Source: JBEAOO01 sp041164825
GTDB lineage: Bacteria; Pseudomonadota; Gammaproteobacteria; Burkholderiales; Burkholderiaceae_C
DNA length: 9,060 bases
Assembly: GCA_041164825.1 (NCBI GenBank)
Contig: JBEAOO010000054.1
Location: forward strand, 1 to 9,060
Direction of reading: 5' to 3'
Every line of letters begins with the position of its first letter. The first letter of the stretch is position 1. Both the position numbers and the translations under genes were made by a program. This document shows positions 1 through 5,883 of the stretch, one piece after another. Below the pieces are notes generated by a model. That model was not told the DNA's origin. It did no database searches and saw nothing but the letters and a program-made list of their open reading frames with translations.

Positions 1-857
1 GCGTAGGCGGCGCTGCGGTCGACCTTGGTCGGGTCTTTGCCGCTGAAGGCGCCACCGCCGTGCGGGCAGGCGCCGCCGTAGGTGTCGACGATGATCTTGC
101 GGCCGGTGAGGCCACAGTCGCCTTGCGGGCCGCCGATGACGAAACGACCCGTCGGGTTGATCAGGTACTTGGTGTCTTGCAGCCACTCTTTGGGCAGCAC
201 CGGCTTGATGATTTCTTCGATGATGGCTTCGGTGAACGAGGCCTTCATTTTCGTGGGCGTCTCGCTCTGGTCCGGGCTGTGCTGCGTGCTCAACACCACG
301 GTGTCGATGCTGTGCGGCTTGCCGTTCACGTAGCGCATCGTCACCTGGCTTTTGGCGTCAGGGCGCAGGAAGGGCAGGCGGCCGTCTTTGCGCAATTGCG
401 CTTGGCGCTCGACCAGGCGGTGCGCGTAAAAAATCGGCGCGGGCATCAGGTCGGGCGTTTCATCACAGGCGTAGCCAAACATCAGGCCTTGGTCGCCAGC
501 GCCGGTGTTGAGGTGGTCGTCACTCGCGTGGTCCACGCCCTGGGCGATGTCGTTGCTCTGCTTGTCGTAGGCCACCAGCACCGCGCAGCCTTTGTAGTCA
601 ATGCCGTACTCGGTGTTGTCGTAGCCGATGCGCTTGATGGTGTCGCGCGCCACCTGGATGTAGTCGACGTGGGCGTTGGTGGTGATCTCGCCGGCGAGCA
701 CAACCAAGCCGGTGTTGGTCAGCGTCTCAGCCGCCACGCGGCTGCGCGGGTCTTGTTCGTAGATGGCGTCCAGAATCGCATCGGAGATCTGGTCGGCGAC
801 CTTGTCGGGGTGGCCTTCAGAGACGGATTCGGACGTAAACAGGAAGTCGTTCGACAC
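1..857 (-). CDS. metK: S-adenosylmethionine synthetase (MetK), C-terminal part cut off by window edge
   Basis: MetK makes S-adenosylmethionine from methionine and ATP in the cytoplasm, supplying the methyl donor used by enzymes such as RlmI encoded nearby. The visible 285 codons begin VSNDFLFTSESVSEGHPDKV, the family N-terminus with the HPDK active-site motif (residues 16-19). The ATP-binding hexapeptide GAGDQG lies at residues 119-124 and the glycine-rich loop GGGAFSGKD at about 267-275. MetK is usually about 390 residues, so roughly 100 C-terminal residues lie beyond position 1. The start is GTG (857-855): the family N-terminus begins exactly there and a GGAG Shine-Dalgarno sits 7 nt upstream. 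The next in-frame ATG is far inside the conserved region (codon about 126). The gene is transcribed divergently from the lipid A acyltransferase gene. No frameshift or missing key residue is seen in the visible part. Confidence 0.97.
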   Translation of the reverse strand, partial: MSNDFLFTSESVSEGHPDKVADQISDAILDAIYEQDPRSRVAAETLTNTGLVVLAGEITTNAHVDYIQVARDTIKRIGYDNTEYGIDYKGCAVLVAYDKQSNDIAQGVDHASDDHLNTGAGDQGLMFGYACDETPDLMPAPIFYAHRLVERQAQLRKDGRLPFLRPDAKSQVTMRYVNGKPHSIDTVVLSTQHSPDQSETPTKMKASFTEAIIEEIIKPVLPKEWLQDTKYLINPTGRFVIGGPQGDCGLTGRKIIVDTYGGACPHGGGAFSGKDPTKVDRSAAY

Positions 858-864
858 TCTTAAA

Positions 865-868
865 CTCC
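865..868 (-). promoter_or_regulatory. Ribosome binding site of metK (GGAG), fixes the GTG start
   Basis: On the minus strand the sequence reads CTGGAGTTTAAGAGTG. GGAG is separated by 7 nt from the GTG at 857-855. Together with the recognised MetK N-terminus this decides for a GTG start. Confidence 0.75.
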
Positions 869-877
869 AGTGAGGTT

Positions 878-893
878 GCAACGGTGGCGTTGC
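878..893 (-). repeat. Short perfect inverted repeat in the metK leader (6-bp stem, 4-nt loop)
   Basis: GCAACG and CGTTGC flank a CCAC loop (minus-strand sense). The hairpin would form in the metK 5' untranslated region, ending 9 nt before the GGAG Shine-Dalgarno. There is no U-tract, so it is not an intrinsic terminator. A regulatory role is possible but unproven, and a 6-bp stem can occur by chance in GC-rich DNA. Confidence 0.4.
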
Positions 894-1035
894 CGGCCCG
901 GATGGAGGAGCGGCGAACGCTTTAGCAGGATTTGTGGAGCGCAGCCTCGTGTTATCGGCGCGCCCGGCAAGCCCTTGAGCCTGCATCGCCCTGCAAGTAG
1001 TTCATTAACTCGGCGATGCCCGAAGTATACGAAGA

Positions 1036-1920
1036 ATGCACACATTGATGCTTTGGCTCTCCCGGCGTGGCCTGGGGTTTCTGCACTTTTGGGGCGGGGT
1101 GTTGGGCTGGCTGATCTGGGCCTTGTCGCCCACTTACCGCGGCCGCTTGGCCGCCAACGCCGCGCTCGCCGGCGTGTCGCGGAGCGCGCAGCGCCAGGCC
1201 GTGGCCGAGGCCGGGCGGCTCGTGATGGAGTTGCCCTGGTTGTGGCTGCGCCCGGCCGATGCGCTGCTGGGTGACAAGGCCCGCTGGGACCACCCTGAGC
1301 GGATCGACGCCGCGCTGGCGCCCGGCAAGGGCGTGATTCTGCTGACGCCGCACATGGGTTGTTTTGAAGGCATGGCGCAGCTCTACGCCGAAACCCACGG
1401 CCGCACCCACGGCCCCGTCACTGTGCTCTACCGACCGGCCCGCCAACGCTGGTTGCGCGACATGATGGTGACCGGCCGCCGCCGCCCCGGCATGGACGCC
1501 GCACCCGCCACGCTGGCCGGCGTGCGGCAGATGATTCGCGCCCTGCGCCGTGGCGAGGCCGTGGGCCTGCTGCCCGACCAGGTGCCCGCCGATGGCCTGG
1601 GCGTGTGGGCGCCGTTTTTTGGCCGCCCGGCCTACACCATGACGCTGGCCACGCGGCTGGCGCAGCAAACCGGCGCCACCGTGCTGTTGCTGTGGGCTGA
1701 GCGCTTGCCGCGCGGCGCGGGCTGGTTGATGCATGTGAGCCCCTTGAGCGAGCCGCTGCCCGAGAGCGACCCTGGGCAGGTGGCCGGCGCGGCGCTCATC
1801 AACCGCGAGATGGCGCGTTTGATTGGCGAGCAGCCGGGCCAGTACCTCTGGGGCTACGACCGCTACAAACAGCCCAAGCCGCTGGCGGCAGCGGGCGTCG
1901 CCGGGCCCGACGCGGCTTGA
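1036..1920 (+). CDS. LpxL/HtrB-family lipid A biosynthesis acyltransferase
   Basis: Family members transfer a secondary acyl chain from acyl-ACP to Kdo-lipid A precursors at the cytoplasmic face of the inner membrane, finishing LPS lipid A. The 294-residue protein has a probable N-terminal membrane anchor (about residues 14-30, hydrophobic and Trp-rich). The catalytic HX4E motif is HMGCFE at 106-111. It is followed by YRP (132-134), DQVP (181-184), the family block GVWAPFFGRPAYT (189-201), and a C-terminal QYLWGYDRYK. Length is near the usual 290-310. The Shine-Dalgarno before ATG 1036 is weak, and ATG 1048 is an alternative that would remove four residues. The gene leads the plus-strand series, 57 bp before dapF. 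The chain length transferred, and whether this is the first or second acylation step, cannot be read from the sequence, so no exact symbol is given. Confidence 0.92.
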   Translation: MHTLMLWLSRRGLGFLHFWGGVLGWLIWALSPTYRGRLAANAALAGVSRSAQRQAVAEAGRLVMELPWLWLRPADALLGDKARWDHPERIDAALAPGKGVILLTPHMGCFEGMAQLYAETHGRTHGPVTVLYRPARQRWLRDMMVTGRRRPGMDAAPATLAGVRQMIRALRRGEAVGLLPDQVPADGLGVWAPFFGRPAYTMTLATRLAQQTGATVLLLWAERLPRGAGWLMHVSPLSEPLPESDPGQVAGAALINREMARLIGEQPGQYLWGYDRYKQPKPLAAAGVAGPDAA

Positions 1921-1937
1921 GGACGGCTTGCCATGGC

Positions 1938-1950
1938 CGCGGCAGCCGCG
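1938..1950. repeat. Short GC-rich inverted repeat between acyltransferase gene and dapF
   Basis: CGCGGC and GCCGCG flank a single A, a perfect 13-nt inverted repeat in the 57-bp gap. As RNA it would need to open its innermost pairs to form a loop. No T-run follows, so it is not a standard terminator, and it may be compositional chance. Confidence 0.3.
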
Positions 1951-1965
1951 CCACGGCCCGCGGGC

Positions 1966-1971
1966 GATAAT
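1966..1971 (+). promoter_or_regulatory. Candidate -10 element GATAAT just before dapF (possible leaderless start)
   Basis: GATAAT matches TATAAT at five of six positions and ends exactly 6 nt before the dapF ATG (1978). That distance would put transcription initiation at or next to the start codon. No Shine-Dalgarno lies between the hexamer and the ATG. No good -35 is present at 16-18 bp; TTGCCA (1928-1933) is 32 bp away, too far. The same geometry recurs before rlmI. Confidence 0.45.
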
Positions 1972-1977
1972 CCGCAG

Positions 1978-2835
1978 ATGAAAGTTCGCTTCACCAAAAT
2001 GCAGGGCGCCGGCAACGATTTTGTGGTGCTCGACGCCACCCGCGAGCCCTTGGCCCTGAGTGCCGCGCAACTGCGCGCGCTGGGCGACCGCCGCTTTGGC
2101 GTCGGCGCCGATCAGATCTTGGTGGTCGAGCGCAGCACCGCGCCCGACCTGGATTTTCGCTACCGCATCTTCAACGGCAGCAGCGGCGACGAGGTGGAGC
2201 ACTGCGGCAATGGCGCGCGCTGCTTTGTGCGCTACGTGCGCGACCACGGCCTGACCCACAACGACACCATCCGCGTCGAGACCGTCAACAACGTGCTCAC
2301 GCTCAGCCTGCAGCCCGATGGCCGCGTCACCGTCGACATGGGCGCGCCGCGCTTTGAGCCCAGCACCTTGCCGTTTGACGGCGCAGGGCTCAGCCCGCGC
2401 GAGGTGAACGGCATGGCCGTCTGGCCGCTGGCCTTGGCCGATGGCGTGACGGTGGATGTGGCCCTGGTGTCCATGGGCAACCCGCACGCGGTGCAGGTGG
2501 TGGCCGATGCCAGCACCGCGCCAGTGGCGCTGATCGGCCCGCAGGTCGAGGCGCATGCGCGCTTCCCGCGCAAGGTCAACGCCGGGTTCATGCAAGTCAT
2601 CGGCCGCAGCCACATCAGCCTGCGCGTGTTCGAGCGCGATGCCGGCGAGACGCTGGCCTGCGGCACCGGCGCCTGCGCGGCCGTGGTGGCGGGCATCCGC
2701 CTCGGCCTGCTCGACGCGGAAGTCGACGTGGACACGCGCGGCGGGCGCTTGACGATTGAATGGCACGGCGGCGCATCCAGCGTGATGATGACCGGCCCGG
2801 CCACCACTGTGTTTGAAGGAGAGATCGAGCTGTGA
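1978..2835 (+). CDS. dapF: Diaminopimelate epimerase (DapF)
   Basis: DapF interconverts LL- and meso-diaminopimelate in the cytoplasm, giving the precursor of lysine and the peptidoglycan cross-link residue. The 285-residue product starts MKVRFTKMQGAGNDFVVLD, the family N-terminus. Both catalytic cysteines are present: C76 in EHCGNGARC and C228 in LACGTGACA, consistent with the cofactor-independent two-base mechanism. The block RVFERDAGETLACGTG is typical. An in-frame ATG at 1933 would add 15 residues of Ala/Pro-rich sequence foreign to the family, so ATG 1978 is chosen. The stop overlaps the GTG start of the DUF484 gene by 4 bp, implying translational coupling. A possible promoter with a leaderless start lies immediately upstream. 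The dapF-DUF484-xerC order is conserved in many proteobacteria. Confidence 0.97.
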   Translation: MKVRFTKMQGAGNDFVVLDATREPLALSAAQLRALGDRRFGVGADQILVVERSTAPDLDFRYRIFNGSSGDEVEHCGNGARCFVRYVRDHGLTHNDTIRVETVNNVLTLSLQPDGRVTVDMGAPRFEPSTLPFDGAGLSPREVNGMAVWPLALADGVTVDVALVSMGNPHAVQVVADASTAPVALIGPQVEAHARFPRKVNAGFMQVIGRSHISLRVFERDAGETLACGTGACAAVVAGIRLGLLDAEVDVDTRGGRLTIEWHGGASSVMMTGPATTVFEGEIEL

Positions 2836-3509
2836 GCATCCAGGGCATTACCGAAGACGACATCGCCAACTACCTGGCGCACACGCCGGGTTTTTTTGAG
2901 CGCCACGCTGAGCTGCTCGGCACGGTGCAAATCACCAGCCCGCACGGCAACCGCGCGGTGTCGCTGCAAGAGCGGCAAATGGAAATGCAGCGCGACAAGG
3001 TGCGCGGCATGGAAATGCGCCTGGTTGAAATGATCCGCCATGGCCAAGAGAACATGGGCCTCGCCGACCGCCTGCACCGCTGGACGCGCGCCATCATGTT
3101 GACGCCGCAAGCGGCCGATTTGCCCACCGTGGTGTTGGCCGAGTTGCAGCACCAGTTCTTGATTCCGCAAGCTGCCGTGCGCCTGTGGGGCCTGGCCGAT
3201 GCGCACGCCAGCCTGCCCGCGGCCAGCCCGGTGAGCGACGATGTGAAGAGCTTTGCGGCCAGCCTCACGCTGCCCTATTGCGGCGTCAACTCCGGCTTCG
3301 AGGCCGCGGGTTGGCTGGACGACCCGGCCGCCGCCATGTCGCTGGCGCTGCTGCCGCTGCGCTCGGCGCCCAGTGCGCCCGCGTTTGGCATGCTGGTGCT
3401 CGCCTCGCCCGACCCGACCCGCTACGCCGCCGACATGGGCACCGAGTTCTTGAGCCGCATCGCCGAGCTGGCGGGTGCGGGCCTGAGCCGCCTGCTGCCC
3501 TTGGCCTGA
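2832..3509 (+). CDS. DUF484 family protein (GAF-like, YigA-related)
   Basis: The function is unknown; the family usually sits between dapF and xerC, as E. coli yigA does. The 225-residue product carries the family signature in its first 50 residues: a D-x-x-x-YL-x-x-xPGFFERHAELL segment, then PHGNRAVSLQERQ. A charged helical stretch follows (about 45-80, likely coiled coil). The remainder resembles a GAF-like fold (LPYCGVNSG, LALLPLRS, FGMLVLASPD), which could bind a small ligand, but no ligand residues can be named. The start is GTG at 2832, overlapping the dapF stop (GTGA), with AAGGAG at 2816-2821 about 10 nt upstream. There is no signal peptide or membrane segment. xerC starts 27 bp after its stop. 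Synteny suggests, but does not prove, a link with XerC or envelope metabolism. Confidence 0.9.
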   Translation: MSIQGITEDDIANYLAHTPGFFERHAELLGTVQITSPHGNRAVSLQERQMEMQRDKVRGMEMRLVEMIRHGQENMGLADRLHRWTRAIMLTPQAADLPTVVLAELQHQFLIPQAAVRLWGLADAHASLPAASPVSDDVKSFAASLTLPYCGVNSGFEAAGWLDDPAAAMSLALLPLRSAPSAPAFGMLVLASPDPTRYAADMGTEFLSRIAELAGAGLSRLLPLA

Positions 3510-3536
3510 TCGCCCCGCGCGCGGCGTTGTTGTTGC

Positions 3537-4532
3537 ATGGCCAAGCGCGAACCCGCTGCGTCTGCGCAAGCCGCTGAAGCCGCCGCGCTGCCCCTGGCCG
3601 GCACGCCGCTCGACGCCGACCTCGCCCGCCACCGCCTCTATCTGCAGGTGGAGCGCCGCTTGGCCGAGCGCACGCTGGCCATGTACAGCGACGCCTTCGT
3701 GCGTTTGCAGACCTTTTGCGCCGAGGCCGGCGTGGCCTTGCGCGCCGTGCAGCCGCACCATGTGCGCCGCTGGGCCGGGCAGTTGCACCAGCGCGGCCTG
3801 GGCTCGCGCAGCATCGCCATCACGCTCTCGGCCTGGCGTGGTTACTACCGCTGGCTGGGGCGCGACGCGCTGGTGCTGCTCAACCCCGTGGACGGCGTGC
3901 GCGCGCCCAAAGGCAAAAAGCCCTTGCCCAAGGCCTTGTCGGTGGACGACGCCGTGGCCCTGGCCAGCGGCCCGGCCGACGACGCCGCGGGCGATCCGGC
4001 CCTGCTCGCGCGCGACCACGCCATCGTTGAGCTGCTCTACGGCTGCGGCCTGCGCGTGGCTGAGCTGCTGGGGTTGGATGCCGAGCCCGGCCCGCAAGCC
4101 GTCGGCTGGGTTGATGCGGCCGACGCCACCGCCCACGTGCTGGGCAAAGGCAGCAAGCGCCGCAGTGTGCCGGTGGGCGGCCCGGCGCTGGCCGCCATCG
4201 ACGCTTGGCTGCTGCACCGCCCCAGCCTGGCCGACGCGGGCGAGCGGGCGCTGTTTGTGAGCCAGCGCGGCACCCGCCTCACGCCCAGCCAATTGCGCGT
4301 GCGGCTGCGCCAACAGGCGGTGGTGGCGGGCCTGCCCACGCACGTGCACCCGCACATGTTGCGCCACTCGTTTGCCAGCCACGTGTTGCAGTCCAGTGGC
4401 GATTTGCGCGCGGTGCAAGAACTGCTCGGCCACGCCAACATCAGCACCACGCAGGTCTACACCCAGCTCGATTTTGGCCACCTCTCCAAGGTGTACGACG
4501 CGGCGCACCCGCGCGCCAAACGCAAGCGCTGA
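3537..4532 (+). CDS. xerC: Tyrosine recombinase XerC
   Basis: XerC, with XerD, resolves chromosome dimers at dif during division. The 331-residue protein has an N-terminal SAM-like DNA-binding domain (about 28-115, YLQVERRLAERTLAMYSDAF onward) and a C-terminal catalytic domain. All active-site residues are visible: R173 (CGLRVAELL), K204 (GKGSKRR), H273 and R276 (HMLRHSFASH), H299 (LGHANISTTQ) and the nucleophile Y308 (VYTQ). The dapF-DUF484-xerC context supports XerC over XerD or a phage integrase. The protein is about 30 residues longer than E. coli XerC, owing to an Ala-rich N-terminal tail and a few extra residues between R173 and K204. No good Shine-Dalgarno precedes ATG 3537; the next in-frame ATG lies inside the DNA-binding domain, so this start is kept, with some doubt. 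Translation may be coupled to the DUF484 gene 27 bp upstream. Confidence 0.94.
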   Translation: MAKREPAASAQAAEAAALPLAGTPLDADLARHRLYLQVERRLAERTLAMYSDAFVRLQTFCAEAGVALRAVQPHHVRRWAGQLHQRGLGSRSIAITLSAWRGYYRWLGRDALVLLNPVDGVRAPKGKKPLPKALSVDDAVALASGPADDAAGDPALLARDHAIVELLYGCGLRVAELLGLDAEPGPQAVGWVDAADATAHVLGKGSKRRSVPVGGPALAAIDAWLLHRPSLADAGERALFVSQRGTRLTPSQLRVRLRQQAVVAGLPTHVHPHMLRHSFASHVLQSSGDLRAVQELLGHANISTTQVYTQLDFGHLSKVYDAAHPRAKRKR

Positions 4533-4553
4533 TCCTGCGCGGCACACGCGCTG

Positions 4554-4576
4554 AGCCCGCGTGCGTGCACCGGGCT
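4554..4576. repeat. Inverted repeat upstream of rlmI
   Basis: AGCCCG (4554-4559) and CGGGCT (4571-4576) form a 6-bp stem around an 11-nt loop, in the 58-bp gap between xerC and rlmI. The right arm abuts the candidate extended -10 element of rlmI. CTGAG is directly repeated at 4551-4555 and 4575-4579. There is no T-run for an intrinsic terminator. It could be an operator or simply chance. Confidence 0.35.
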
Positions 4577-4584
4577 GAGACAAT
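4576..4584 (+). promoter_or_regulatory. Candidate extended -10 promoter (TGA-GACAAT) just before rlmI
   Basis: TG-A-GACAAT fits the extended -10 pattern TGnTATAAT. The hexamer (4579-4584) ends exactly 6 nt before the rlmI ATG at 4591, the same spacing as GATAAT before dapF. Initiation would fall at or beside the start codon, and no Shine-Dalgarno is present in the 6-nt gap, which fits a leaderless transcript. No convincing -35 is seen, and an extended -10 promoter may not need one. Confidence 0.45.
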
Positions 4585-4590
4585 GCCCGC

Positions 4591-5772
4591 ATGAAAACAT
4601 TCCGTCTGCGCGAGGGCAAAGAGCGCTCGTTGATCAAGCGCCACCCGTGGGTCTTTCTGGGCAGCATCCACAGCGGTGGCGGCGACTCGGGCGAGACCGT
4701 GAAAGTGGTGGCCCACGACGGCCGCTTTTTGGGCTGGGGCGCGTGCAGCCCGCAGTCGCAAATCCGCGTGCGCCTGTGGAGCTTCGATGAGGCCGAGCGC
4801 ATCGACGCCGCGTTCTTCGAGCGCCGCATCCGCGCCGCCATCGCCATCCGCGGCCGCCTGGCCATTGCCAGCGACGGCGTGCGCCTGATCCACGGCGAGG
4901 CCGATGGCCTGCCCGGCTTGGTGGTCGATCGCTACGGCGACACGCTGGTGGCGCAGTTCATGTCGGCCGGCGCCGAGCGCTGGAAAGATGTGCTGGCCGA
5001 CCTGCTGCTGCAGGCCACTGGCCTCACGCGTTTGTACGAGCGCTCCGATGCGCAATCTCGCGAGCTCGAAGGCCTGCCCATCGTCACCGGCTGGTTGCGC
5101 GGCGGCGGCGACACCGCAGTCACGCTGCGCGAGCACGACTGGCAGCTCACGCTCGACGTGGCCGAGGGCCACAAAACCGGCTACTACCTCGACCAGCGCG
5201 ACAGCCGCAAGCTGTTCGCCCAGGCCGTGCGCCAGTTCGGCAGCCAGACGGTGCTCAACTGCTACAGCTACACGGGCGGATTCAGCGTGGCGGCACTCGC
5301 GGGTGGCGCGGCCGAGGTGACGAGTGTCGATTCATCGGCTCCCGCCCTGGCCCGCGCCACCGCGCACGTGGCGCTCAATGGCTTTGACGCCGCGCGCCAC
5401 ACTGCGCTCGACGCCGATGTGAACGCCACGCTGCGGCAGTTTCAGCGCGAGGGCCGGCGCTTTGACGCCATCGTGCTCGACCCGCCCAAGTTCGCGCCCA
5501 CGGTGGCCCATGCCGAGCGCGCCGCCCGCGCCTACAAAGACATCAACCGCCTGGCCCTCGGCCTGCTCAACCCCGGCGGCCTGCTGTTCACCTTCTCGTG
5601 CTCCGGCGGCATCGCGCCCGATCTGTTTCACAAGATCGTGGCAGGGGCGGGTTTGGACGCTGGCGTCGACGCCTTGGTGATCACCCGCACCGGCGCGGCA
5701 CCCGACCACCCCATGACCGTGAATTTCCCCGAGGGTGATTACCTCAAGGGCTTGCTGTTGCTGACACGCTGA
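4591..5772 (+). CDS. rlmI: 23S rRNA (cytosine-C5)-methyltransferase RlmI
   Basis: RlmI methylates a cytosine of 23S rRNA (C1962 in E. coli numbering) using SAM. The 393 residues match the family length (about 396). An N-terminal PUA-like RNA-binding domain covers about 1-75 (LREGKERSLIKRHPWVFLGSI). The central EEHD-like linker region contains GLPGLVVDRYGD. The C-terminal Rossmann methyltransferase domain shows GHKTGYYLDQRDSR (193-206), the SAM-binding motif NCYSYTGGFS (223-232), motif IV DPPKF (297-301) and FSCSG with the probable catalytic C337. The ATG is supported by the N-terminus; upstream there is a -10-like element rather than a Shine-Dalgarno. It follows xerC by 58 bp and may have its own promoter. 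A related YccW-type methyltransferase with a different target base cannot be excluded from sequence alone. Confidence 0.9.
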   Translation: MKTFRLREGKERSLIKRHPWVFLGSIHSGGGDSGETVKVVAHDGRFLGWGACSPQSQIRVRLWSFDEAERIDAAFFERRIRAAIAIRGRLAIASDGVRLIHGEADGLPGLVVDRYGDTLVAQFMSAGAERWKDVLADLLLQATGLTRLYERSDAQSRELEGLPIVTGWLRGGGDTAVTLREHDWQLTLDVAEGHKTGYYLDQRDSRKLFAQAVRQFGSQTVLNCYSYTGGFSVAALAGGAAEVTSVDSSAPALARATAHVALNGFDAARHTALDADVNATLRQFQREGRRFDAIVLDPPKFAPTVAHAERAARAYKDINRLALGLLNPGGLLFTFSCSGGIAPDLFHKIVAGAGLDAGVDALVITRTGAAPDHPMTVNFPEGDYLKGLLLLTR

Positions 5773-5883
5773 GTTGCACGAAATTTCTGGCGTATCCCCT
5801 GTATAGGTGTGTCACTCGTCACGAATGCGAGCCGTTGGGCTGCAAAATTCCTGTCATTCCAAAAGTGCAGACGGGGGTGGGTG
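5773..5883 (+). other. Intergenic region upstream of the PEP-CTERM protein gene
   Basis: This 111-bp gap holds three weak signals. TGGCGTATCCCCTGTA (5788-5803) has the TGGC of a sigma-54 -24 box, but the -12 dinucleotide is GT instead of GC. GTCAC is repeated at 5811-5815 and 5818-5822. A G-rich run at 5873-5877, 6 nt before ATG 5884, can serve as a Shine-Dalgarno. No terminator-like hairpin with a T-run follows rlmI. The reading frame is open through 5809-5883, but that stretch looks like untranslated leader: it would put 25 polar and basic residues before an otherwise typical signal peptide. Confidence 0.4.

Larger units (their letters stand above)
858..1035. other. Divergent intergenic spacer between metK and the acyltransferase gene
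   Basis: This 178-bp spacer must carry the metK leader and promoter (minus strand) and probably the promoter for the plus-strand series. On the minus strand TATACT (1029-1024) is a fair -10 hexamer, but I find no convincing -35 at 15-18 bp. If used, it would give a metK leader of about 160 nt. The overlapping GTATAC is self-complementary, so it could be read on either strand; on plus it lies so close to the ATG at 1036 that it would favour the ATG at 1048. The spacer also holds the small inverted repeat at 878-893. No credible protein is encoded here. Confidence 0.5.

Noticed and set aside
60..863. 267-codon plus-strand open frame across metK
   Set aside because: The opposite strand encodes unmistakable MetK, and this frame gives repetitive Val/Ala/His/Arg sequence only.
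860..1045. 61-codon minus-strand frame ending 2 nt before the metK GTG, possible leader peptide
   Set aside because: The peptide is basic and has no recognisable composition bias for methionine. It would need a promoter upstream of the best -10 candidate, and no Shine-Dalgarno supports it. The adjacency to metK is probably chance.
1933..1977. Upstream ATG start for dapF adding 15 residues
   Set aside because: The extra MAAAAAPRPAGDNPQ is not part of DapF, whose N-terminus begins at 1978.
952..2766. 604-codon open frame on the minus strand opposite the acyltransferase gene and dapF
   Set aside because: It is antisense to two well-supported genes. Its translation is rich in His, Arg, Ala and Gln with no domain, typical of the complement of GC-rich codons.
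4533..4590. Intrinsic terminator after xerC
   Set aside because: An inverted repeat is present, but no T-run follows it on either strand.
2232..4865. 877-codon open frame on the minus strand opposite dapF, DUF484, xerC and the start of rlmI
   Set aside because: It spans four recognised genes in antisense and has a low-complexity His/Arg/Gln-rich translation without recognisable motifs.
5809..5883. GTG start 25 codons upstream for the PEP-CTERM protein
   Set aside because: It would bury the signal peptide behind a polar N-terminal stretch; ATG 5884 has a G-rich Shine-Dalgarno-like run and starts a normal signal peptide.
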